DNA from: an uncultured Bacteroidaceae bacterium
GTDB lineage: Bacteria; Bacteroidota; Bacteroidia; Bacteroidales; Bacteroidaceae
Direction of reading: 5' to 3'
Assembly (NCBI GenBank): GCA_934364765.1
Contig: CAKRMO010000097.1
Span: 1-5,222 of the forward strand
DNA: 5,222 bases
Each line of letters opens with the position of its first letter. Positions within the stretch are counted from its first letter, which is position 1. Position numbers and translations under genes: made by a program. Shown piece by piece: positions 1 through 4,621 of the stretch. The notes below the pieces were generated by a model. It had not been told where the DNA came from. It saw only the letters and a program-made list of their open reading frames with translations, and made no database searches.

Positions 1-30
1 CTGCGAAAGCGGGAGAGTAGGTCGCCGCCA
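1..30 (+). rRNA. rrf: 5S ribosomal RNA, 3' end only
   Basis: The window starts inside the last part of a 5S rRNA gene. The string GGGAGAGTAGGTCGCCGCC is the usual 3' portion of Bacteroidota 5S rRNA, and the final GCCGCC would pair with the 5' end of the molecule, which lies outside the window. A terminator hairpin follows after about five bases, as expected for the last gene of an rRNA operon. The exact mature 3' end (about base 30) is an estimate. Recognition is by remembered family sequence, not by alignment. Confidence 0.85.
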
Positions 31-34
31 ACTT

Positions 35-88
35 AAATGAGTTCCGTCCTCCGGTCATAATACCGGGGGACGGAACTCATTTTGTTTG
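35..88 (+). terminator. rRNA operon terminator
   Basis: Bases 35-55 and 62-82 form a 21-bp stem with one G-T wobble (50 with 67) and a six-base loop, CATAAT. A T-rich run (TTTTGTTTGTT) overlaps and follows the right arm. It lies directly behind the 5S end, so it is read as the intrinsic terminator of the rRNA operon. The reverse strand also begins with an A-rich arm that could give a T-run, so termination in both directions is possible. Confidence 0.9.
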
Positions 89-457
89 TTGTGCCGTGTG
101 CGGCGGGACGCAGCACGTGTGAGGAATGTGGACTGCGCAGGAGAGGCTACATTGCCAGAAGAGTACGGTACGCTGCGCATGGCGACGCGACTTCTTCGCG
201 CCCTTTTGCGCTGTGTTGCTGGAAACCGCCGAGGCTATGGGATGGGGGGTATAAAGACCATGAGCGGCAGTGGTGCGTTTGACGAACTGTCTTGTACACA
301 CATGCAACCGCTGCGAGTCATATTGGGTTGAAGTGTTTCCTACAAACGTACACTGTTAGTTGTATATTTTAGACAGCAGTACCCACGACTTAACAGGGAC
401 AATTATGAAGCATAGACTTTTTTTGTGCAAACGAACAAGGTTAAATGATGTTAATTA
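84..457. other. stretch without a supportable gene
   Basis: I see no convincing gene, tRNA or repeat here. Short open frames exist on both strands up to about base 330, but they lack convincing starts and read as low-quality protein rich in Arg and Cys. Base composition changes sharply: roughly 84-325 is GC-rich, whereas 326-526 is AT-rich and continues in the style of the lipoprotein gene that follows. The GC-rich part may be ordinary flank of the rRNA operon and the change at about 325 the left edge of inserted DNA; that is inference. Confidence 0.5.
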
Positions 458-487
458 CTTGGGGGGGGTAGAAATTCTGTATTTTTG
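458..487 (+). promoter_or_regulatory. Bacteroidota-type promoter with G8 spacer tract
   Basis: TATTTTTG at 480-487 fits the -7 consensus TAnnTTTG of the Bacteroidota primary sigma factor. CTTG at 458-461 is an imperfect -33 box (consensus TTTG) with an 18-nt spacer, one base shorter than usual. Transcription would start near 493, giving an A-rich leader of about 33 nt before the lipoprotein ATG at 527. Eight consecutive Gs (461-468) sit in the spacer and overlap the end of the -33 box. Such a tract can change length during replication and so alter box spacing. Confidence 0.6.
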
Positions 488-526
488 CAGTCGAATATAA
501 AATTATAATTTACTAAACTTAAAAAC

Positions 527-1309
527 ATGAGAAACTTAAATGTAGTGCTATTGCTGTCAATTTTTACAATGGTAACTGGGGCATTTTCTTCATGTAGCAG
601 TGATGATGACTCGCCGAAATTTAATGATGTAACATTGGTAGCAGGTTCATCCCAGTCTCTAACCTTAGGTAAGGACTTGGAATGGAAATCAGGAAATGAC
701 TTGATCGCATCTGTTACTAATGGGGAAATCGTAGCAAAGAGAGTTGGTGAGGTTAGGATCGTAAGTACCAAGGGAACTTTCAAGGTTAATGTTACGCCTC
801 GATACTCATACTTCGATGAGCCGTGTCTAGCTTTTGGTTCTACAATACAAGGTGTAAAAAATGAAATGAAAAGCTATACCTTGAAAAGTGAAGACGATGA
901 AAAATTATTATATAAAGGTGTTGGATATACAAAAGGGATATTATACGTTTTTGAAAATTCTGCTCTTGAATTTTCGTATATTCTCACAAGTGCCTCATAC
1001 TCTAAGCAGGTTGCAAATTGGACAGGAGAAAGATACGTTCCTCTGACATTTGGAGATGATTATATTGGGATGATTTCTGTTGACAAAACCATAGTGATCA
1101 TTATAATGCCTATGAATATCGGAAATAGTTGGTATTATGCTATTGGGTATGGCAAGAATGACAAAAATAGCACCGATGTAAAAGCAAGTAGAGCAACTGC
1201 TATAATAAAAGATCACATCAAAAAATGCATATTGGATTCAGATGTATTCCTTGAGAAAGGACGCGGAGACCTCGGAAATGGCAAAACTGGCGTTGAAGAA
1301 CGCCTTTGA
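527..1309 (+). CDS. Bacteroidota surface lipoprotein with Ig-like N-terminal region
   Basis: This encodes a 260-residue predicted lipoprotein. Residues 1-22 form a hydrophobic signal peptide ending FSSC, so Cys23 is the likely lipidation site; Phe at -3 is slightly unusual. SSDDD follows, resembling the acidic lipoprotein export signal that sends Bacteroidota lipoproteins to the cell surface. Residues about 33-90 (LVAGSSQSLTLG...LIASVTNGEIVAKRVGEVRI) look like a Big_2-type Ig-like domain. Residues 97-210 resemble the second half of many Bacteroides Ig-like lipoproteins of unknown function. The ATG at 527 has an A-rich Bacteroidota leader and a promoter about 40 nt upstream. The gene is AT-rich until about 1255; its last 16 or so codons are GC-rich and read out of frame with a different protein tail, so the C-terminus is probably a chimera made by DNA joining. 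No enzymatic role is visible. Confidence 0.85.
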   Translation: MRNLNVVLLLSIFTMVTGAFSSCSSDDDSPKFNDVTLVAGSSQSLTLGKDLEWKSGNDLIASVTNGEIVAKRVGEVRIVSTKGTFKVNVTPRYSYFDEPCLAFGSTIQGVKNEMKSYTLKSEDDEKLLYKGVGYTKGILYVFENSALEFSYILTSASYSKQVANWTGERYVPLTFGDDYIGMISVDKTIVIIIMPMNIGNSWYYAIGYGKNDKNSTDVKASRATAIIKDHIKKCILDSDVFLEKGRGDLGNGKTGVEERL

Positions 1310-1328
1310 ATTGGAGGAGGAGGCATGA
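1257..1328 (+). pseudogene. 3' remnant of a lost mobile-element gene
   Basis: In the frame of the TGA at 1326-1328, the DNA from about 1257 reads as a natural-looking helical C-terminus, including MAKLALKNAFELEEEA, with the GC-rich codon style of the genes that follow. Its stop overlaps the next start as ATGA at 1325-1328, the same coupling used between the next two genes. Upstream of about 1255 this frame degenerates into AT-rich DNA and stops at 1206, so no proper gene start exists; an ATG at 1242 would give only 28 residues. I infer that this is the end of a gene whose front was lost when the lipoprotein DNA was joined here. The alternative is a genuine 28-residue peptide overlapping the lipoprotein gene. 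Confidence 0.45.
1308..1318 (+). repeat. direct repeat carrying a strong SD, copy 1
   Basis: GAATTGGAGGA occurs here and again at 1450-1460, each time a few bases before an ATGA stop/start overlap. This copy continues as GGAGG, so it can pair well with the 16S anti-SD. Strong SD sequences are uncommon for chromosomal Bacteroidota genes and suggest phage or mobile-element origin. The repeat may be no more than a shared ribosome-binding sequence. Confidence 0.6.
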
Positions 1329-1471
1329 TAGCATTGGTTTTTCTGGAAATTTTCGTTTTCTGCCTGTGGGGGTGGAAAGTGTGGCTGCTCGCCCACGCCC
1401 TGATGTTTTTGACTTTCATTTTGATAATCTGGCTTTCGGATAAGATAGAGAATTGGAGGAAAACGAAATGA
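1325..1471 (+). CDS. small single-pass membrane protein, 48 aa
   Basis: A 48-residue ORF starts MIALVFLEIFVFCLWGWK and ends SDKIENWRKTK. Almost all of residues 2-37 is hydrophobic, interrupted around WGWKVW, so it could span the membrane once or form a short hairpin; the charged C-terminus would be cytoplasmic by the positive-inside rule. The start is supported by GGAGGAGGAGG 2-12 nt upstream and by ATGA overlap with the preceding reading frame. Its own stop overlaps the next start, again as ATGA (1468-1471), indicating translational coupling. No family is recognised. Small membrane proteins of this kind occur in phage and conjugative-element operons, but nothing here identifies a holin or any other role. 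Confidence 0.65.
   Translation: MIALVFLEIFVFCLWGWKVWLLAHALMFLTFILIIWLSDKIENWRKTK
1450..1460 (+). repeat. direct repeat carrying a strong SD, copy 2
   Basis: This is the second copy of GAATTGGAGGA. GGAGGA at 1455-1460 lies 7 nt before the ATG at 1468 and fixes that codon as the start of the next gene, rather than the in-frame TTG at 1453 that lies inside the repeat. Confidence 0.6.
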
Positions 1472-1719
1472 AAAAAAACGGAGGCAAACAAGAAAAAACT
1501 CTGCGAATACTCGGAACTGTAATAGTGTACGCCTCCATTTTAGGAGGGTTTGCATTCGGTGCAGACTGCCGCCACGCCGATGAGGGGGCGGTTGTCATAA
1601 TAGCCTCTGTCATGGGCGGGGCGTTAGTGTGGGCGTTCACAGGGACGCTCGCAAACATATCAGACAATCTGCGGCGCATTGCGGAAAAAGACAAGGACAA
1701 CAGCCATGGAGACATTTAA
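1468..1719 (+). CDS. small two-helix membrane protein, 83 aa
   Basis: This encodes 83 residues starting MKKNGGKQEKTLRILG. Two hydrophobic segments are visible, about residues 13-31 (ILGTVIVYASILGGFAFGA) and about 41-60 (GAVVIIASVMGGALVWAFTG), separated by a short polar loop (DCRHADE). A charged tail (DNLRRIAEKDKDNSHGDI) follows. The basic N-terminus and mixed-charge tail suggest both ends face the cytoplasm. The ATG is preceded at 7 nt by GGAGGA and overlaps the stop of the upstream gene. The 3' end overlaps the recombinase start by 14 nt, so the genes are translated from one mRNA. I do not recognise a family. The gene was probably moved together with the recombinase. Confidence 0.75.
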   Translation: MKKNGGKQEKTLRILGTVIVYASILGGFAFGADCRHADEGAVVIIASVMGGALVWAFTGTLANISDNLRRIAEKDKDNSHGDI

Positions 1720-2530
1720 GGCGGCGTTTCTTGCGAAATACCCGAAATGCGGCGTTGTGCTTGACTACTTCCGCGAGGCTACCGACAAGTCCATGGCGTG
1801 GGGCAATCTTTCGCGCCTCAACCTGTCCCTGTTCATCACCCACATGGGGGAGACGCTGGCGCAGAACTCCGTAAGGCAGTACTGCGCTAAAATCAAGGCG
1901 GTGCTGAACGCATACGCCGATGAGGCTGACCTGCCGAAAGACTGGAAGAAAATCCTGACGGTAAGGGGCGAAACCGTGGTGAACATATGGCTCACGGACG
2001 CGGAACTGGAACTGCTCACGGACTATGTGCCGCGAACGCCTGTGGAGAAGTCCGTGCGCGGGCGTTTCCTGCTGGAAAGCTACACGGGCGCGAGATTTTC
2101 GGACGCGGAAAGGCTTGATTTGACAAACCTTGACGGCAGAAACATCACCTACATCTCGCAAAAGACGCACACCCGCGCCTCCATGCCGTGCAAGCCGATA
2201 CTCATGCCAATTCTCGCGGAAAACAGGGATTTGCAGACTGTCAGCACGGTAACGTTCAACGACACGCTGCGGGCGATGTGCCGCCGCGTGGGGATAAACG
2301 CCACCGTACACGCATTCCGTGCGGGCGCGGAGATAACGGACGAGAAATGGAAGCTCGTAACCTCGCACATGGGGCGGCGCAGTTTCGCGACAAACCTGTA
2401 CCTTCGCGGGTGCGACCTGTACAGCATTTCGCGCATGATGGGACACTCCAGCGTGGAAATGACGGCAAAGAGGTACATCTGCTGTCCTATGCGCGAGCTG
2501 TCGGACAACATCATGAACTATTTTGAATAA
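1706..2530 (+). CDS. compact tyrosine recombinase/integrase, 274 aa
   Basis: This is a tyrosine-type site-specific recombinase, which cuts and rejoins DNA through a phosphotyrosine intermediate at short core sites. The full catalytic set is visible: Arg130 (TGARFSD), Lys153 (SQKTHT), His221 and Arg224 (HMGRR), His247 (MGHSS) and the nucleophile Tyr257 (AKRYI). Residues about 15-85 form the helical SAM-like core-binding domain (NSVRQYCAKIKAVLNAY). At 274 residues it is far shorter than the roughly 400-residue integrases of Bacteroides conjugative transposons, with no room for an N-terminal arm-binding domain, so it acts like a Xer/invertase-sized enzyme or a small phage integrase. The ATG at 1706 has AAGGA about 9 nt upstream; an in-frame ATG at 1679 would add nine residues. 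It follows two small membrane-protein genes with overlap and precedes two unknown genes. It looks intact. Its target site and whether it integrates, excises or inverts DNA cannot be read from the window. Confidence 0.92.
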   Translation: METFKAAFLAKYPKCGVVLDYFREATDKSMAWGNLSRLNLSLFITHMGETLAQNSVRQYCAKIKAVLNAYADEADLPKDWKKILTVRGETVVNIWLTDAELELLTDYVPRTPVEKSVRGRFLLESYTGARFSDAERLDLTNLDGRNITYISQKTHTRASMPCKPILMPILAENRDLQTVSTVTFNDTLRAMCRRVGINATVHAFRAGAEITDEKWKLVTSHMGRRSFATNLYLRGCDLYSISRMMGHSSVEMTAKRYICCPMRELSDNIMNYFE

Positions 2531-2545
2531 CAAATCGGCATAGGA

Positions 2546-2929
2546 ATGGAGACGGAATTTGACAGCGCGGAAATAACGGAGAGGAACGGCGGAAAGGACG
2601 AGACCGTACTCATAACACGCACGCAGGAGACACCGTACAGCTGCAACAGGCGGTACGACCTTGACGACCTGAAGGACGGACACGGCTTCCCCGCAAGCCT
2701 CGGCGCGGCAAAGGCTTTCCTGCAAAACGGCGTGGAGTTCGACCTGCTGAACTCATACGACATAACAGTAATGCTCGAACCCCACTTCCGGCGGCACGGA
2801 ATGCGCGGAATTTACCGACGTTTGGCGAAAATCGCGGGGGAAAGCCAAAAATGGCGGCTCGTCAACACGGCGGACTTCCGCAAAACACTCATAGACGACT
2901 GGAAACTCGGAGACTTTTTCGGGAAATGA
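2546..2929 (+). CDS. hypothetical protein in the recombinase operon, 127 aa
   Basis: This is a soluble, charged protein of 127 residues that I do not recognise. The first 35 residues are polar and probably flexible (EITERNGGKDETVLITRTQ). From about residue 36 it is mixed helical (YDLDDLKDGHGFPASLGAAKAFLQ), with a basic patch FRRHGMRGIYRRLAKI at 81-96 that could bind nucleic acid, and it ends WKLGDFFGK. There is no signal peptide or membrane segment. It starts 15 nt after the recombinase stop, in the same direction and with the same GC-rich codon style, so it is probably in the same operon. AGGA directly abuts the ATG, too close to act as an SD. A directionality or regulatory factor for the recombinase would be a guess from position and the basic patch only. 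Confidence 0.75.
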   Translation: METEFDSAEITERNGGKDETVLITRTQETPYSCNRRYDLDDLKDGHGFPASLGAAKAFLQNGVEFDLLNSYDITVMLEPHFRRHGMRGIYRRLAKIAGESQKWRLVNTADFRKTLIDDWKLGDFFGK

Positions 2930-2954
2930 CCAAAATACCTAAAAACAAGCAAAA

Positions 2955-3521
2955 ATGGAAATTGTACTATCGGTATTAGGATTTACCGTGTGGCTGACGC
3001 TCACGATAATGTTTTTCTGCTGCCTGTACTCAATCAAAGGCAGCATGAAAGAACTTACCAAAATCCTCCGCAGGAGGGAACTCTTCGGCATCACCGACAA
3101 GTGGGAGGGGCGGAAAAACGCCGAACCCGTCCTCATTTTCGCGTATGACACCGACACTGACAAGCCCCTGATATGGAAGAAGGGGAAATACACAATGGCG
3201 GACGCGATATGGATGCTGGCGAACGACGACAAGGAGTCGCTTCGTGCAGACCCTCCCGAAGACGATGTGCTGGCAGACCTCAAGACAACAATAGCGTACA
3301 ACATAGAGACGTGCCTGTCAAAAGAGGAGGCAAGCTCGCAGGAGGGCGAGATACCGCCATACGACTTTTGGGGGATGCACGCGCATTACCGCCTTGTGCC
3401 GCTGTCGAAAATCACGCTGCCGGAATACGCGAGATACCGCGCCGCGCTTGAGGACGCAAAAGCGCAAATGGCGAAGAACGAGGAGGACGCAAGAATAGCG
3501 AACCTGATAAGGAATAAATAG
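2955..3521 (+). CDS. membrane-anchored hypothetical protein, 188 aa
   Basis: This encodes 188 residues. Residues 4-25 form one hydrophobic segment (LSVLGFTVWLTLTIMFFCCLY), followed by SIKGSMKELTKILRRREL, rich in Lys and Arg, so the long C-terminal part most likely sits in the cytoplasm. That part has no motif I recognise; it contains YDTDTDKPLIWKKGKYTMADA at about 64-84, an acidic stretch PPEDDV near 100-105, and ends in a predicted helix EYARYRAALEDAKAQMAKNE (157-176) that could be a coiled coil. The gene lies 25 nt after the previous one, shares its codon style and is the last gene before a strong terminator, so it closes the recombinase operon. It is intact and its function is unknown. Confidence 0.75.
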   Translation: MEIVLSVLGFTVWLTLTIMFFCCLYSIKGSMKELTKILRRRELFGITDKWEGRKNAEPVLIFAYDTDTDKPLIWKKGKYTMADAIWMLANDDKESLRADPPEDDVLADLKTTIAYNIETCLSKEEASSQEGEIPPYDFWGMHAHYRLVPLSKITLPEYARYRAALEDAKAQMAKNEEDARIANLIRNK

Positions 3522-3541
3522 CACTTTGTCCCGAAAAAGCC

Positions 3542-3575
3542 GGGGGATGCGGATTTTGCCGTGTCCCCCTTTTTT
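3542..3575 (+). terminator. strong intrinsic terminator, possibly bidirectional
   Basis: Bases 3542-3552 and 3559-3569 pair in an 11-bp stem (nine Watson-Crick pairs and two G-T) around the loop ATTTTG, followed by TTTTTT at 3570-3575. It ends the recombinase operon 20 nt after its last stop. On the opposite strand the same hairpin is followed by GGCTTTTT, so it may also stop minus-strand transcription coming from the genes at 3617-4047. A forward promoter signal overlaps it. Confidence 0.88.
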
Positions 3576-3585
3576 AGTAACTTTG
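3555..3585 (+). promoter_or_regulatory. consensus Bacteroidota promoter inside the terminator
   Basis: TTTG at 3555-3558, 19 nt, then TAACTTTG at 3578-3585 matches the TTTG-N19-21-TAnnTTTG promoter consensus exactly. The -33 box lies in the loop and the spacer contains the right arm and T-run of the terminator. Transcription would start near 3591, at the ATG of a 30-codon ORF. The box match is seen directly; activity is inferred. Confidence 0.6.
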
Positions 3586-3590
3586 AAGAA

Positions 3591-3683
3591 ATGGAAAAAG
3601 AAAACAGGGATTTGTTTTACTCATGGTGTATGTGGCGGGTGATATTCGCCAACGACCTTGTTACCTCCCTCGTCTGCGAGTAG
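3591..3683 (+). CDS. possible 30-aa leaderless small ORF
   Basis: This ORF of 30 residues runs from MEKENRDLFYSWCMW to LVCE and ends with TAG. Its only support is an exact promoter whose predicted start point falls on or next to the ATG. The frame stays open after the TAG for almost 300 nt, so it could also be the broken front of a longer gene. It overlaps a rival minus-strand ORF at 3617-3754, and at most one of the two is likely to be real. The transcript could instead be a non-coding RNA. Confidence 0.3.
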   Translation: MEKENRDLFYSWCMWRVIFANDLVTSLVCE

Positions 3684-3754
3684 GCGGCGTGGCTTTCGCA
3701 TACAGCTCGTGAGTACCGCGTGCGGGCTTGCATTCCCAATTGTGTTTCAGACAT
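3617..3754 (-). CDS. possible 45-aa minus-strand ORF
   Basis: Reading leftwards from ATG at 3754, this encodes 45 polar residues (MSETQLGMQARTRYS ... TRSLANITRHIHHE), which look like a soluble, basic, mostly helical peptide. Support: a -7-like TACCTTTG at 3782-3775 about 20 nt upstream, sensible amino-acid composition, and a hairpin at 3542-3569 that could end its transcript. Against: no -33 box, the short length, and a rival forward ORF. The frame is open further upstream to 3850, but that would overlap the neighbouring minus-strand gene. The family is unknown. Confidence 0.35.
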   Translation of the reverse strand: MSETQLGMQARTRYSRAVCESHAAYSQTREVTRSLANITRHIHHE

Positions 3755-3774
3755 TTGTTTTACGAGGGACGGCT

Positions 3775-3782
3775 CAAAGGTA
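3775..3782 (-). promoter_or_regulatory. -7-like box, minus strand
   Basis: The minus strand reads TACCTTTG, matching TAnnTTTG, between the stop of the gene at 3796-4047 and the ATG at 3754. No TTTG lies at 18-21 nt upstream, so it is only half a promoter. Confidence 0.3.
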
Positions 3783-3795
3783 ATTAAAGTAGTAT

Positions 3796-4047
3796 TCACA
3801 TTTCCCGTTGTCTCTTTTTCTCGTTTAGACGAAGCCAAAAATCTTTCCATTTCATTGCGGTCTCATACGAAATGGAGTAATGTTTTGCCCACTTTCTTAT
3901 CTCTTTTTCTGAAGAATTATTGTAGCACCAAAAACCCCAGATGCAACCAGCTCTTAGTTTGTCATCTTCCTCTTTGGTAACAGTAAACTCATCGTGCATT
4001 TTCGAGGTCAATTCTTCTCTTAATCTTTTCTTTAATTTTTCATCCAT
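3796..4047 (-). CDS. small hypothetical protein, possible HTH, 83 aa
   Basis: This encodes 83 residues on the minus strand. The N-terminal part is charged (MDEKLKKRLREELTSKMHDE), the middle is Trp/Cys-rich (AGCIWGFWCYNN), and the C-terminal half, SEKEIRKWAKHYSISYETAMKW (47-67), has the spacing of a helix-turn-helix, with a following basic tail (KKRQREM). It may therefore bind DNA; this is a weak call from pattern only. I chose the ATG at 4047 because a complete promoter lies immediately upstream (4082-4052); the in-frame ATG at 4074 lies within the promoter spacer and would not be transcribed from it. The mRNA would be leaderless or nearly so. The gene is AT-rich, unlike the recombinase block, and runs divergently from the nuclease pseudogene, which makes it a candidate regulator of that gene. 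Confidence 0.65.
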   Translation of the reverse strand: MDEKLKKRLREELTSKMHDEFTVTKEEDDKLRAGCIWGFWCYNNSSEKEIRKWAKHYSISYETAMKWKDFWLRLNEKKRQREM

Positions 4048-4051
4048 GCCC

Positions 4052-4082
4052 CAAAGATAATCATTTCTTACCAATCTTCAAA
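4052..4082 (-). promoter_or_regulatory. consensus Bacteroidota promoter, minus strand
   Basis: On the minus strand TTTG (4082-4079), 19 nt, then TATCTTTG (4059-4052) is an exact fit to the Bacteroidota consensus. The expected start point is about 4045-4048, so the ATG at 4047 is at or beside the 5' end of the mRNA. It faces away from the promoter at 4159-4166, making 4048-4190 a divergent regulatory region. Confidence 0.7.
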
Positions 4083-4158
4083 TAAGTATGCAGATATCCC
4101 ATCTCTGATTTATCCAAAAGGTCAATATAGGCGAACTGTATTATTCCGATAAAAGTAG

Positions 4159-4166
4159 TACTTTTG
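4159..4166 (+). promoter_or_regulatory. -7 box for the nuclease gene
   Basis: TACTTTTG fits TAnnTTTG and lies 24 nt before the ATG at 4191, giving a leader of about 20 nt. The -33 position holds only ACTG (4135-4138, 20-nt spacer), a poor match, so the promoter is probably weak or activator-dependent. Confidence 0.5.
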
Positions 4167-4190
4167 TTTTCTGCTAATAGCACAAAAATA

Positions 4191-4570
4191 ATGAACAGGA
4201 AATATTACAGGGTAAAGCTGGGCAAAACAGGATGTTATGCTGAGCGATGCAAATCAGATGGGTTTGTTGGAGCTGATATTCTAAGTGAAGAAAATCTCAC
4301 CAGCAATCTGTGTGAGGATTGGCACGACTTTAATAAACGCTATATTCCAATATGGTTAAACGCACACCCTGACAGCAATAAAATAAGGGCTGGCTTGGCT
4401 TGCGGAAACTTATGGGTTTTGTGCAAGAGGGGATTCTTGAAGAGGGACAACAAGTAAAAGGATTGATAATCGGTTTGGAAGCAGACAAACGTTTGAAAAG
4501 AGCATTGTCGGTGTGTTCGAATATTGACTTTTACCGCTACCAGATAGATTTCAAATTAATAAAGGATTAA
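4191..4570 (+). pseudogene. restriction-type endonuclease with internal deletion and frameshift
   Basis: Two pieces of one protein family lie end to end in different frames. The first (4191 to about 4415) reads MNRKYYRVKLGKTGCYAE ... DWHDFNKRYIPIWLNAHP ... IRAGLACGNLW, which I recall as the N-terminal module of Bacteroidota restriction endonucleases that carry a C-terminal PD-(D/E)XK domain. Frame 1 then runs into junk and stops at 4454-4457. The second (about 4400 to TAA at 4568-4570) reads LRKLMGFVQEGILEEGQQ, VKGLIIGLEADKRLKRAL and NIDFYRYQIDFKLIKD, resembling the last part of a NucS/DUF91-like nuclease domain. The middle, including the catalytic Asp and Glu-x-Lys residues, is missing. From remembered full-length relatives of about 300 residues I infer a loss near 0.5 kb. 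The product cannot be an active nuclease. The promoter is still recognisable. Family assignment is from memory; the frame shift is seen directly. Confidence 0.65.
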
Positions 4571-4597
4571 AACGTGGTTTCTGAAAACAATCCACAT

Positions 4598-4617
4598 CAA
4601 TGCAAAAGATTGCATTG
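4598..4617. repeat. inverted repeat before lipoprotein gene
   Basis: CAATGCA and TGCATTG form a perfect 7-bp palindrome around AAAGAT, ending 4 nt before the lipoprotein ATG at 4622. As RNA it would form a hairpin over the ribosome-binding region; as DNA it could be an operator. It is short enough to be chance. Confidence 0.4.
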
Positions 4618-4621
4618 CGGA

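Noticed and set aside
267..322. tRNA-like pairing between GCGGCAG and a downstream CCGCTGC region
   Set aside because: There is no T-loop GTTCGA-type motif, no proper anticodon arm and no acceptor-stem geometry.
77..331. Open frames of 66-81 codons on both strands after the rRNA terminator
   Set aside because: They overlap each other, use weak starts, show no promoter and give Arg/Cys-rich sequences without recognisable features; GC-rich DNA makes such chance frames common.
1637..2725. A 362-codon minus-strand open frame across the recombinase
   Set aside because: It lies opposite the recombinase, whose catalytic residues are all present on the + strand; the minus frame is rich in Arg, Val and His, as expected from an antisense shadow of GC-rich codons.
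3681..3683. TAG recoding (amber read as an amino acid, as in some crAss-like phages)
   Set aside because: The neighbouring 188-residue gene uses TAG as its normal stop and the other genes use TAA and TGA, so there is no sign of a changed code; a broken or short ORF is simpler.
3720..3980. An 86-codon forward frame beginning MRACIPNCVSD
   Set aside because: Most of it lies antisense to the better supported minus-strand gene at 3796-4047, which has an exact promoter; only its first part could belong to the uncertain ORF at 3591.
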